From NCBI RefSeq assembly GCF_028389875.1, contig NC_084677.1:10954017-11018016 (forward strand): a stretch of 64,000 nt of DNA. Reading direction: 5' to 3'. Positions 25,107 to 35,177 of this stretch are shown piece after piece (position 1 is the stretch's first letter; each line of letters starts with the position of its first letter). Below the pieces are notes generated by a model. It did not search any database, was not told the origin of the DNA, and saw only the letters and a program-made list of their open reading frames with translations. A program made the translations under genes and the position numbers. This DNA is from Rhea pennata. Lineage: Eukaryota; Chordata; Aves; Rheiformes; Rheidae.

Positions 25107-28100
25107 TTCTATAGCCTGCCTGATTAAGACATTACCCTGCATAACTGTAAACAGCAAATGAATAATCATTTCTATACAAGTTTTAATAAATGAATGAAAG
25201 ATAAAACCTCTGATCTAACTCAGGGATCAGTCACATTTCTTGCATTATTCATCATCATCATTCTTGCTCTGAATCCCAGCCATCGATCATTTCCTTCCAC
25301 TCAACTGCTACAGTGAGGAGTATTGTAGTGTTAAATAATATTATTTTCTCAAAATATTAACCTGATAGAGCCTTTCAGATTCTTACATGCATAAACTTAG
25401 CTTGGCTCAGAGCTTTTATGAACCAGGCACTGGAACAGCTACTCCAGCTGATAATACGCCAAATAGGATCCTTACTAGTAGAACCAAAGTTAGGGATCAC
25501 TACCATGGTGATGAATAGGAGGTACTTCTCTAAATAAAGTAAACGCGCCTTAAGGCATCAGTCTAAAGCAAATTGTGTTCTAATTGCCTGTAAAATTCCT
25601 GTTTCATCAAATCAATGTATTTTGATTTTACAGAGAGATTTTTCTCTGATAGATTTTATCCTAGTTTAAACTTTCTTTTTCCTAATTACAAAAACGGTCT
25701 TACCAGCCTTTTCCCCAACAAGTTTGTAATGTGTTATCTGTCATCACTAAAGAGTGGTATCTCAGTCCAGGTGGAGTTTGGTAGATGTAACTACAGAAAA
25801 GCAGGCTATCTATTAGAATTTCTGGCCTGTCAACATAAGAAATAGCATATCTAGCATGTAAAAATCTTGTTGTTGATTTGGGATAGTGTTGAGCCTTTAT
25901 GGAATGTTTTTGCTTAAAATGAGTGTAAAGATATGTGTGCTTTTTAATGGCATAGGATGTGGTGAGTGAGCATGGACTTGCTATGCCCTTTAAGAATGCT
26001 AATACTTAATAACTGTACGAATATTGTATGTGACAGAGTCAGCCTAGAGTAGTTGGATTGAGTTATTCGGCTTTCAACTTAGAGGGATATATTGGCTTGA
26101 ACAGAGTGCTCTTGGAATAACAAGCAAGAAGCCAGTTAGAGACCAGTACCTTGTAGCTAATTCCAAGGCAATGGTTTACACCAGAAGCAATTTCAATATA
26201 ATAACTTTTTTCTTTGTAACCTGAGATTGCACAGCTGTTTTACCAGAGCTGGGAATTTGGAGCTCAAATGCCAGTGAAATAGGATTCTTTTGGGAAGAAG
26301 CCATATCATGGATGGTTAACTCCAGACAGAAGCAAGCCCTAGAGGACTGTCTGAAGATACAGTGAATATACAGTGAATAACAAACTTTATGGACGTTAGA
26401 CATGTATGTTGACTGGCTGGTATTCTTAAGATCCATTTTCCTCTGAAATATTTTAATCCCACATGAACAGTTTGTTCTGGAAATGATCTCTCGTCACTGA
26501 GTGTCCTGAAGAGGCAGAGTTGCAGGTACAAAGCATAACTTGTCTGTTTGGATATTCAGAGTTAGCATTTGTGGACTTCAGGCCAGCTCGTGGTTTGAAG
26601 CTGGGAGAGGTGGTAACTGAAATGGAGAAGTGAAGAACCTTCTTCATCAGACAGATAAAGACTGTTTCCTTGACTACCCACAAAGCATGTGGCAGCATCC
26701 ATCATGCTTCCCCGACTTTCCTGAGTGATTAGACTCCTCTTCAGCTTTCCATCAATTCCTTTTTATTCCACTCATTCTTTGTTTGCCACCTAGGTGCTTT
26801 ATTTTTCCAGTCACTTCAGTGTTGCAGGAAATCGTCAGTCCATTTATTTGGAGCCTTTTCTTGAGTTTTGTTTCACTTCCCTTGTTTCAGATTTTCTTGA
26901 CACTGATTGCTTTGGACCTGGGGGCAGCGAAGCTGCTGCCGAGGCTACCCCAGCATCGCAGGCTCGCGCTCGAGGAGAGCAGGGCACCAGCAGAGTACAA
27001 GGACAGGTGCAGATGGGACTTGCTGGAGTTAGCAGCAAGATCACCAGCGCAGAGATGCCTGGTGGTGAGATATCTAAGCTCAGACCCCCACTTTCGTATA
27101 CAGGTGTGCTGTGCCCCAGCTGGCAGAAGTGAGAGGCCCTTGAAATGCTATCACCTTAGTAATGCATTGTATTTAATAATGGGAAAATGCCTTCATTATC
27201 AGTAGTTTTATTTTACTTGTAAATAAATAGAGGATAACTTATGGCATTGGGGTTTTTTTTCTTTTTTCCTAGATAGTGTTTTTGACCTCTCTTGCGAGCA
27301 TCATTAAATTCCCTCTCCCACTGTGTCATTGCAGTTTTGTGAGGTATCCTTTTCAAAACAGACATGAACCTCCCAAGGTGCATTTTGTCAGCGGATGGAG
27401 AGAGTTGAGTACTCTGTTTTTCTTTTTGATAAAAATTAATCTGCAACCAGTCACTTTTTTATAAACTTGGTAGGGGAGATCCTGCCTGGAGCACCATTTC
27501 TACAGCCACAGACAATCAGAGAGTATTGGCATGTTGCCTTTGTAAGGGGAAGCCACACACTGAAGAAATATGGTCATATTTTTCATCATTTCCCTCGATT
27601 TCTAAAGTTTCTCTTAATTTAGATACTGCTGTTTGAACACATCCCTCTAATGATCATGTAGAACAAATCTTAGATACACCCTCATTCCCCAAAGGAGAGA
27701 TGGAGTGGGAGGATTGCCACATTTTCTATTTCCTGATGTATAAGAAAACCTGCATATTTGAGGATTTAAACATCCTTTTTATATTCTACCTATCTCATAT
27801 GTCAGCAACTCAAATTTTGCCAGTTTTGTTTTCTGTGGACAACCAGAGAACTTGATTAATGTGAAATCACATCCACTTTCAAAGCAAAGCCTGATGAACT
27901 GAAAGAAAATACAGATTTTTGTCAAAAATAGAAATTTTTGTAGCTCAAACTATTAGTACTTTTGTTCTAGACAGTGTAAAACATTCTATGAGAAACAAGC
28001 GCTGCTGCTCTGGAGAACTCGGAGCATGACTGCACAAGGATCAGGGTCAAGGGTGTATCGTCAGATGTCATCACCTCTATTTTAGAAAGGGAGTCAGAGT

Positions 28101-31100
28101 CATAGTGTGTTTTGCTTAAAGCCACATTGAATAGCTGTGGTAAAAGTGGGGAAAAAAATCAGAAATCTCATACTTTGGGAGGCTATTTCTCTTGAACTCA
28201 TTAACAACCTGAATGAGGCACTGCTGGTTTTTTCATAGCGCAACTTACTGAACTAAAATATTGAAATGTGGGCAGAGGGTGATTTTTGCTAACATATAAA
28301 TGTTTTTAACAGCCCTAAAGCATTCTTCAAGTGCGTGTACATGTAAGTATGATGAGTTAGTTAATTGGTGTTGGCCTCCGATTTCATCCTGCAGTCTATA
28401 TTGATGGTCTAGTGATTGCTGCAAGCATTGTGCATCTGCCTGTTGTCATGCTAAATACCGATGATCTAGCTGTTAGTTTCTGGCATGGTCAGGAAATAAT
28501 TTCAGCAGTCCCACTTTTCATCTTTTACTGTGTGGGCTGCTTTTACAATTTCTCTACAGATATATAATTTTCTCTGTGGAAGGCTCTTGAGAGGAAAGAT
28601 AGTTTTGTGTTTAATGTAGTAGAGTGAAATTCAGAAAAGCAGGATGTTAATCTTGCTTCTGTTGCAGACTTTCTTGTATGACCTTGAATGAGTTTCTGTT
28701 CTCTTTCCCAGAGCCAAATACAGCCCATAATCTCCTGTGTCAACCTCTGTACCTTTAAACTGAGCTAATCTAATGTTTGCAATGTATTTTAAGATCTTCC
28801 GCTCTGCAAATACTGAGGATTATTCTAGAATTTGGATCCTTATTCAAAGTATTCAGTAAAGTAAGCGTGTATGAGAGACACCTACCCAAATGGTAAATGG
28901 TATGTGTCTCTGCAGCAGGCAAATGCAGCATCATCTGCTGTCTCTTGTACCTGCCCAGACATGTGTTTCCACTGTCCTGCTCATTTTAGTATGCATATTG
29001 TGCAAACAAGCAACTCTTCTCAGAAGACTTACTCCTAAGAGGCTGTGATTGCCAAAGCAGCCTACAGAAATGAGGCACCTACATCCCAGTACCTTTCATA
29101 CTGCATTAGGTTCCTGTAAGAAATATAGTTGAGATGCACCTGCTCTAGGTGTTTTTGAACTATTTGCGTTCACCCAGACAAGCCAAGCATGGAGAGGAAA
29201 CCACTATATGTTGAAATCAGTTCTTAGGACAGGAATATGTTTTGGATATTGGCTTTGTGAGTGAGCTATCTGGTTTACTCATTGATTTAAAATCAGTTGT
29301 GTTCCTCCTGCTCTCTAGAAATCACTATTCTTATGAGCTACTGATCTGGACAACAACTTCTGCTTTTTCAGTAACGTCACCTTCGGCTTCTGTGCCTTCT
29401 TGTTTGTCTTTAAGAGTAACCCCCATCTTGCCTGTTTAACATCGCGCTCTCAGCATAGATTGTCAGTCAGAGACTGCAGGAACACTACCGCTGACCCAGT
29501 GCCTCGTTGGATGCATGGACCTTGTGTGAGACTAGATAAACATCACTTCCTAAAAATGCAGGTGCACTTCGAATACAAAGCAGCAGCACAAGGTCTGCAC
29601 ACCTTGCATGTTGCAAGGTTATTCCCTATGTATACCCAGGACCAAAGACTTTGGAGTGAACAGGACTGGAGCTGTTACTCCTTAAGGTCTGGGGAGTCAA
29701 ACTTCCATCTGTGTGCGCGCTCTCCCAGGTGTTTCTAACGTGCTGCAGAAAGTCAGCAGCGCGCATGCTTGGCGGCCAGTCCGAGTTCCAAAGTACGCAA
29801 CTAGCAGGTTAAAGGATTACAGAGCTACAGCCTGAAGGGGCTCTAACAGGTCATTGATCTGACCTAAGGCAAGCTTAACCATATCTAAATTCTTCTTAAC
29901 AGCCGTTTAACTAATCTCATTTTAAATATTACCGTGAATAGAGATACCAGAGCCACCCTGGGCATTCTCCTCCAGTCCTCATTTGCCCTCCAGCTCAAAG
30001 ATGGTCTTTATCCCTGACCATAACATGGCTCTGCTATGTTCAAATTCATTGAATTGCCAGTGCGTATAAAGAACAGTTTAGTACCTGCTTCTTTGCAGGA
30101 GCAGTCACTGTCTTTGAATGCATTTAACATTTCTCCTTTCCATCACCATGTGGTCAGTTGCTGCTAGGGAATGATGCACTGCCTTTTACTTTTTGGCAGT
30201 AGACATGTTCTGGGGGCTATTCCTGGCTCTAGGGGCTGGGAAAGCCTTAAACATGAGTGGTATTCACCATACAGCTTGGAAGAACTGAGCGCTGTTCTTC
30301 CATGGAGAGTCCTGCACAGTCCTGTAAAAACCATTCTGACAGTTGAAAAGGATTTATGGAAGGATTTCCTCCTGTCTTGAGAAATTAATTCAGAGATGTG
30401 TTTTTCTGCATTTAGACAGTGCTTGATCACAGTTGCTGTCCTGCTCCTTCTCTACCTGGGAAAATGAGAGGCTAACAGGTGACTTGAAATGTTTACAGTT
30501 TGTAATGGTGTGACGTTGTGCTTGTGTTTATGAGTGTACTTGTGGATACAATTTGTCCTCCCTGTGGTGACATATTTTCATCAAAGTGCTTGGAATTTTT
30601 TATGTAGTTTTTCCTCCTTCCAAGATGTGCAGGTCAAACTAAAAAGCAACCCTGTTCTGTAATTAAGGTCAACCAAGAATGCATGGTGTAAATAGTAAAA
30701 CTCCCCCATGCAGACAACACCAATATAAGGTCTATGTTCTGCTGCTAACAAGCGCTCTCTTTTCCCTATGCTAGTAGACCTTTGAGTAATACTTAGAGCT
30801 GTTTAACATGTAGGAAGATGCCACAGACCAGGCAGCAGAAGTGTGTGCTTTGAGATTAGGTGCTATTAAGTTACATACAAGGCATGTAACTCAGCGAGGC
30901 AGGCAGCTCAGCCTCCGTCTCCAGGAAGGCAGTCACATTGCTGTGTGCAGCTCTCATGGTTTTCAGAGATTGTTCTCTCTTCCTTCCCCAGAACGCAAAG
31001 AGAAGCTGGGACGCTGGTTGTTTCCTTGCTGCAGAAAGCAGCTGGGATGAAGGTAGGAGGGAGTCAGATTTCTGGGTTGTTACTTAGTATCTGTGCTGAA

Positions 31101-34100
31101 ACTTCACACTGTGAACTTTGCTCAGCTGACTAGTGTAGCCTCATGCTGCTTGCCAGAAATCAGCCTATCTTTTTATAGTAAATATTGGTTGAAATAAAGC
31201 AGACCTGGGACACAGTGAAGGTGGAGCTGGAGGGCACTAGGAGGACTTGAGAGGCACCAGGTAGAAGGCATCAGAGCAGGCTCCACCTGATGAGTATTGT
31301 GAGACTGGTAAGTAAGTAATGATATAAACAGGGAGAGGGTTGGGGTGGGTCTAGGCCAGATCCTAGAGCACTGAATCAAAGTTTACAGCTTGAACTTTTT
31401 TCCATCTTGGTACAGCACCAGAACAAATTTCACTTTCTAAGAAAGTGTAGAATTCCTTTGCATTCTCTATTTCTCTATAACTGACAACATGTCAAGAGGA
31501 GAAGAGTCTGAGGTCTTCCATTAATTCTGAATTTCTGAAACTAATTCCTGGCAGCCCCACAGATTTCTTGTGTGATCTGGGGAATATTACTTTATCTCTT
31601 GTTATCCTGTTTTCCCTTAATAGTTCCATGTTCACATAGATTGTTTATTTACATAGCCTATTTTAAAGAGCAGGATGTAAAATACTAGGATGCAAAATAT
31701 TTTTTGGCCTCTGTGTGCAAGTGCATGTCCACATCTTGTCTTTAGCCTCTCTCTGCTGTGGCAATGCAAATAATTATGGCAAATGAACTAGCTGTTTGAG
31801 CGCTGTGAACTCAGGTTTCCCTCATCACTGCAGAGTGGTCTCTCACTGCCCTAGTGGCTAGGTAGTGGCCTGACTCTGAAGGGCACTAGTGGGAATGAGG
31901 CTAGTGATTTCCAGGTGATGAATCTGGGCTCTGGAGCCAGTTGGTCTTGTGACTGATTTCATGATTTTCTGCAGGGACTATAGATGACTGTATTGTTTCT
32001 GGGAGGAAGGGCAATCCGTAAAGGTAAGCCCTTCAGATAGATACATCAAGCTGGAATCCAATCCAGCATACAGTGAGGATGACTGGAGCAGGGTGAGGTT
32101 GGGGAGCAGTATTTCATCTTGGCTTTTTCTGAAGATGAGAAGGGGAAGATCTGTTTGTCCTTTGCTTCTGAAGAAAAAAGTAGTGAGGAGAGTGGGATAT
32201 CAGAGATATGTAAAGCTTCATAAAATTGTTTTGAGATTGATTAAATGTTTGGTGTGATCAAAATAAAATTATTTTATTAATTCATTAGTCTGTTTTTTTG
32301 TTACTGTTGTTGGAAAAAATGCAGATGTTTTCCTTTCAGGCTGACCTATATTTATTTTGTTGTTGTTCAGGTTTGGTAGGGAGGCAAAAGAATAAATTAT
32401 GCACACTTCTGCTAAATTAGGTTATTGCCTTAATTTCAAATAGCCCTTTCAAATTCAGGATAGCTTGGGGATTTTCAGTTTGTGTGTCTCTCTCTAGCAC
32501 TTCCTCCAAATGAGCACTAGTTTGAAAGATGTTTATGTAATTTAAGGCTAAGAAGCTATATATGAGTCTGGTGGGTGTGTGTACAGAGCTCAGTGAGCAA
32601 GGCACAGTCAATAGTGCAGCAGATCAAGGTTGCAAGCCCAAGGAACAGAGCCAGAGCTTTTGTGGTCATATGCAGATTAAAGAGTCTGTTGCCCATAATC
32701 TATAGATACTTCCACAATAAACCTGTCTCAGAAAATACTCCTGTCTTGAGCACTGTCCTTTCCTGTTTGTTTGACAGAAATGGCTCTTCCTGGAAATTTC
32801 CATCACTTTTTAGTTACACTGCTGTCTCCTACAGGACTGCCTTATCTCTACTGCTATAACCACGCTCCTCACTGATCCCAGTATGTGGTGTCTAATGGGA
32901 AACATGAAGTATCTATGCATTTTGACCTCAGTCCTGCTACAGGCAAAATGATCATTCATGATCCAGCAAAGCACTAAACACAAGGCACGTATGCATGAAA
33001 TCATAGGCGCATCAGTTCAAGTTCAGCATGAGCTTAAGTGATCATCTGGAGAAGGGATAGAATGAGCATTACCTCGTGAGACTGGGCTCTGGTAGGTAAT
33101 GTGGAACGAAAGAAAATTGCACTGAAGGAATATTTCAGTGCAAAATCAATACTATCCCTAGGCCACTGTGAATGGGGGATGCTGCATAAAACCCCTTAAC
33201 ATCCTGCACCTTGTGGTGCTATGAGAGGGGGGCTGCAGGAGGGCAGTGTAGCCAGAGCCACTGCATCTCCTTGCATTTCAGTATGCTGGGACCCTGCAAG
33301 GTTCAGCACTGCGATAATGGCTAATGGAGGCTAATGGAAGGGCCATAGTCCTCTTTGGATCCAGGTAAAGCCTTGCCCAGTGAGTGTTCACAGCGTCAAT
33401 ATTTATCACATCTTTAAAAGTGTGTTACTGTAAAACACACCAGCTGAATTCTCCTCCAGCTGTGCTGGTTGCTGGGGAATCTGCTCTAAAGCAACGCTTG
33501 TTCTCTAATGAGCTTCACACAGATCATAGATGGGCGTATTATGACTAGGGCCACTGGCAAAGAAACTCAGAAAGGCTTTTGAACTCAGCCAACCTCCTTT
33601 GATCAGAAAATCATGCCTCTGTGCCAGGCAGAGCCTTTCCTTGTGCCCTGTCACTCCAGCTGCTGCTCTGGGTATGGGAATGCGAATGTGTGACTTTGGG
33701 CACTGGCAAGGCATGCCAAATTGCTCTTTTCAGAGGCAACATGGGTTTTCACCAGGTTGAAATGATTGTAATGTGGCTCTCGGATGTAGTACTGTGGTCT
33801 AACTAAGCCAGTCTAGCAGCCAGCCATCACTGCGCAGAAAGGCCTAGCTCTCCCACTCAGGCCAGGTATTCCTGTTATTTCCTCAGCACTGGTCAATGAG
33901 CCAGTTCAGGGAGCTAAACCAGCAAAGGACCAGGGAGCTAAACCAACCTTCCCCAAAAGTGCTCGGTTCCCTGCCTGCTCAGCCAAATGGGTCAGTGGGA
34001 GGGCCAGAGGCACGCTGGTGCTGGGAGGGGTGCTGGGCTGGCTGGCAGGGGCCTGGCTCTTTAGTCCTGGTGGCAGCTCACCATTATATTGCATTACCGG

Positions 34101-35177
34101 TGCATCAAACAGCAGCCTTAGGCTGGGAGATGGCATGAATTGCAGCATAAAACCCCCTGGAGCTGTTTTGTTCTGGCACTGGGGCTCGCTGCTGCCAGTC
34201 GAGTGTCAGGAAATACAGCTCCGTGTTTGTGGAGTGGGAAATGATGCAGCGTCTGAACTTCTAGATGAGTAACATCACAAGGATATAGCTTTTGGCATTT
34301 GCTTCTTCCATTTTTTTTCCAGTAAGACTGTGAAATGCATGCAGTTCAGATGGCCAGACCTTCTAACTAATAAAATTACTTAAAATGCCCTGCTTGTTTC
34401 CTCCTCTCGTGTAGTACATGAAACTAATAGAAGAACCGCAAGCCTGCCTTCACCTAACCAAGTGCTAATTTCAGGGAAAGAGTCTTACAGACCTGTGTAA
34501 TGAAATTACAGATACCAGAATGTTGTAAAGAGCTATTCCCTGAAGCCCAAAGACCTATAGAGGAGAGATGCCATGCAGCAAAAACCTCATAAAAGAACTA
34601 CAGCACTGAGAAAAATGTGAGATAGATAAAAGCCCTCTCTGACTTTTGAATAACTAGAGTTTCACCCATTACTGCTGCAAAACACATGCTTGCAAAATGA
34701 AGCTATGGAAGCAGAGAGTGCTGAGTAGGACTGTGCATATGTGTGAACCCATCTTCATATCAATAGCTCTTTTGTAACAGACTGATACTTAACCACCCCA
34801 AAAAGGAACAATTGTAGTACAAATGATTGTAGTTTTAGTCAGAAGTAGATACATGGGCAAAACAAGCAAGGACTACTGGAGGACAAAACAACAGTAAAAT
34901 AAGCATATGTTAATGCCCCAGCACTAGGCATGCTCTGCAGAGCCGTCCGGGTAAGAGGCAGCGGAGATGGGTACTCACAGAACTCCACTAGCAGGTACTT
35001 CGTTTCCTTCAATGCTCGATCAAAGTTGTTCTTTTTCAGCAAGAGGACATTGTTCTCCTTTTTGATTTTGGGGAGTTTAGCTTTTTTTGTCTTCGTCTCA
35101 TTTGGACTTATGCTGTTTACTGCTGGGAAACCTGTGAGAAACAATAATGCCACAAAGAAAAACTGTTGTGTCTTCAT
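5928..35177 (-). CDS. PDILT: PDILT-like protein disulfide isomerase (11 exons, one in-frame TGA)
   Basis: Eleven minus-strand coding exons join in phase to 525 codons: 34979-35177, 23794-24000, 20670-20803, 18257-18394, 17436-17546, 15482-15607, 14293-14490, 12803-12923, 11745-11926, 7699-7788 and 5928-5999. Visible: a signal peptide (residues 1-22), an a domain whose CGHC site is replaced by SQLS (71-74), b and b' domains, an a' domain with SYDC (416-419) after YAPW, and a C-terminal KVEL like an ER-retrieval signal. Mammalian PDILT also has Ser-containing degenerate sites (SKQS and SKKC in human) and is a testis ER chaperone rather than a strong oxidoreductase. Position next to ACSM genes matches mammalian synteny. 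The product is about 60 residues shorter than human PDILT because the acidic/basic tail is short. Codon 320 is TGA, so the sequence as given encodes a truncated protein: a nonsense allele, an early pseudogene or a base error. Family assignment is firm; functional status is open. Confidence 0.88.
6000..7698 (-). other. PDILT: PDILT intron 10
   Basis: 1.7 kb with no repeat family or extra exon that I can recognise; ends in the pyrimidine-rich acceptor of exon 11. Confidence 0.6.
7699..7788 (-). CDS. PDILT: PDILT exon 10 (end of a' domain)
   Basis: 30 codons, phase 0, encode [20 protein letters not shown] and a charged stretch. They match LYKGEHTLKGFSDFLE of mammalian PDILT. Acceptor TTTCCAG, donor AAG/GTAGGA. 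Too short to show up as a standalone ORF. Confidence 0.87.
7789..11744 (-). other. PDILT: PDILT intron 9
   Basis: 3.96 kb. Contains the inverted repeat at 9646-9692 and otherwise unremarkable sequence. Confidence 0.7.
9646..9692. repeat. Near-perfect 47-bp inverted repeat (hairpin)
   Basis: The left arm 9646-9668 and right arm 9672-9692 are complementary apart from one mismatch and two single-base bulges, with a 3-base centre. The inner stem is CTCACC(C)TGGAGACCT against AGGTCTCCAGGTGAG. It lies in PDILT intron 9. No gene or repeat I recognise explains it. Confidence 0.8.
11745..11926 (-). CDS. PDILT: PDILT exon 9 (a' domain with SYDC site)
   Basis: It encodes [33 protein letters not shown] and [17 protein letters not shown]. 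The CGHC position is SYDC: the first cysteine is lost and the second kept, as in mammalian PDILT (SKKC). IDVTAND and the Tyr-Pro before the next strand (cis-Pro position of thioredoxin folds) are intact. Confidence 0.93.
12803..12923 (-). CDS. PDILT: PDILT exon 8 (start of a' domain)
   Basis: It encodes [30 protein letters not shown] and TVFVMF, matching SSEEIP.YWD..VK.LVGKNF..VVF...VFVMFY of PDILT. It ends in phase 1 (first base of Tyr) at T/GTAAGT. Confidence 0.92.
13347..13369. repeat. Poly-C followed by (CA)n
   Basis: About 13 C then ACACACACAGA, in PDILT intron 7. Copy number in such a run is prone to sequencing error. Confidence 0.9.
13541..13572. repeat. (CTC)n-rich pyrimidine tract
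   Basis: CTC trinucleotides repeated about six times inside a CT-only stretch, on the plus strand of PDILT intron 7. Confidence 0.85.
14293..14490 (-). CDS. PDILT: PDILT exon 7 (b' domain, contains in-frame TGA)
   Basis: 66 codons in phase 0 encode [14 protein letters not shown], then TGA, then [18 protein letters not shown] and [15 protein letters not shown]. Homology continues past the TGA in the same frame, and the mammalian protein reads RNGRVF here, so the TGA replaces an Arg codon. Acceptor AACAG, donor AAG/GTATGT. Confidence 0.88.
14446..14448 (-). other. PDILT: In-frame TGA in PDILT exon 7
   Basis: Fifteenth codon of exon 7, codon 320 of the reconstructed frame. A single CGA to TGA change (a CpG transition) would explain it. 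The reading frame stays open with PDI homology both before and after, and all later exons keep phase and splice sites. Confidence 0.85.
15482..15607 (-). CDS. PDILT: PDILT exon 6 (b' domain)
   Basis: 42 codons, phase 0, encode [20 protein letters not shown] and [11 protein letters not shown]. This matches TAPKIFGGEIKTHILLF of PDI, including the same exon length. Acceptor TTCCCAG, donor AAG/GTTTGT. Confidence 0.9.
15828..15890 (-). repeat. CR1-like 3' tail remnant
   Basis: The plus strand carries AGAAGGGACCACTCTAGTCT and GACCTC, the reverse complement of an old CR1-type 3' end, just after a CATAGATTTCTTACAG segment. Short and isolated. Confidence 0.35.
16249..16274. repeat. Poly-C tract
   Basis: About 15 C, interrupted by GCCA, then six more C. 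In PDILT intron 5, about 400 bases before the CR1 copy. Confidence 0.9.
16650..16997 (+). mobile_element. CR1 LINE 3' fragment
   Basis: The plus strand encodes the CR1 ORF2 end ([51 protein letters not shown]). It continues into the 3' UTR with GATGATCTCCAGAGGTCCC and finishes in the CR1 terminal octamer repeat (TGTGATTC twice). The reading frame is intact to the end, so it looks relatively young. It lies in PDILT intron 5, antisense to PDILT. Confidence 0.88.
17436..17546 (-). CDS. PDILT: PDILT exon 5 (b to b' linker)
   Basis: 37 codons in phase 0 encode [12 protein letters not shown] and [21 protein letters not shown], aligned with FKKGK...ELNRVIKQ..DFVIEYN of mammalian PDILT. The acceptor is the AG at 17548-17547 (TTTATCCAAG). 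A stronger-looking AG at 17591 would break the frame with exon 4 and is not used in this model. Confidence 0.85.
18257..18394 (-). CDS. PDILT: PDILT exon 4 (b domain)
   Basis: 46 codons in phase 0 encode [30 protein letters not shown] and SALVVFKK, matching the b-domain pattern FFKD...FLQAAE..PFGIT..LFKK of PDIs. Acceptor CTAG, donor AAG/GTAGGA. Confidence 0.9.
18395..20669 (-). other. PDILT: PDILT intron 3
   Basis: 2.3 kb without a recognised repeat or exon. Confidence 0.6.
20670..20803 (-). CDS. PDILT: PDILT exon 3 (a/b domain junction)
   Basis: It encodes [20 protein letters not shown], then an Asn-rich turn and LAVIGFFK, which is the end of the a domain and the first strand of the b domain in PDI proteins. 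Phase 1 in, phase 0 out; donor AAG/GTAATT. Confidence 0.88.
20804..23793 (-). other. PDILT: PDILT intron 2
   Basis: 3.0 kb; only the T26 run stands out. Confidence 0.6.
21882..21907. repeat. Poly-T run
   Basis: About 26 consecutive T in PDILT intron 2. It could be the reverse of a retrotransposed poly(A), but I see no element attached. Confidence 0.9.
23794..24000 (-). CDS. PDILT: PDILT exon 2 (a domain with SQLS site)
   Basis: The exon encodes [15 protein letters not shown], then the PDI-typical [25 protein letters not shown] and [12 protein letters not shown]. The place of canonical APWCGHC is taken by VSLSQLS, so both redox cysteines are serine. Acceptor TTTCAG and donor AAAG/GTAAAC; phases 1 to 1. 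Confidence 0.9.
24953..25028. repeat. Mixed (TA)/(CA) low-complexity tract
   Basis: Interrupted runs of ACAC and ATAT dinucleotides. The same locus reads as a spurious YIYIYIHIH peptide on the minus strand. Confidence 0.85.
25070..25101. repeat. (TA)n microsatellite
   Basis: A run of about 15 alternating AT units. A related CA/TA mixed tract lies just upstream at about 24953-25028. In PDILT intron 1. Confidence 0.95.
29815..30125 (-). mobile_element. Old CR1-like fragment (diverged)
   Basis: The plus strand reads like a worn reverse complement of CR1: a GGTCATTGATCTGACC stretch, then TCTCATTTTAAATATTACCG, GAGATACCAGAGCCACCCTG and CTTCTTTGCAGGAGCAGTCA. Only family-like spacing and word order support it. 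It lies in PDILT intron 1. Confidence 0.4.
34979..35177 (-). CDS. PDILT: PDILT exon 1 (signal peptide, start of a domain)
   Basis: The start ATG is at 35177-35175. The product begins with a Lys then a hydrophobic core (residues 6-16) and a likely signal cleavage near residue 22. A Lys-rich stretch (29-40) follows, then the PDI a-domain start [13 protein letters not shown] and LLVEF. The exon ends in phase 1 before GTGAGT, giving the first base of the Tyr codon of FY. Confidence 0.88.

Larger units (their letters stand above)
24001..34978 (-). other. PDILT: PDILT intron 1 (11 kb)
   Basis: The largest intron. Contains the TA/CA tracts near 25 kb, a small GC- and CpG-richer patch near 26.9-27.1 kb and the old CR1-like piece at 29.8-30.1 kb. 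Open frames inside it show no family resemblance. Confidence 0.7.

Noticed and set aside
26783-27205. 140-residue plus-strand ORF
   Set aside because: No domain or homology recognised; two overlapping frames of similar length and a hydrophobic T-rich start suggest chance. The underlying patch is kept only as a low-interest finding.
33896-34272. Overlapping ORFs on both strands near 34 kb
   Set aside because: Locally GC-rich sequence opens several frames at once; none shows a motif, and the region is inside PDILT intron 1.
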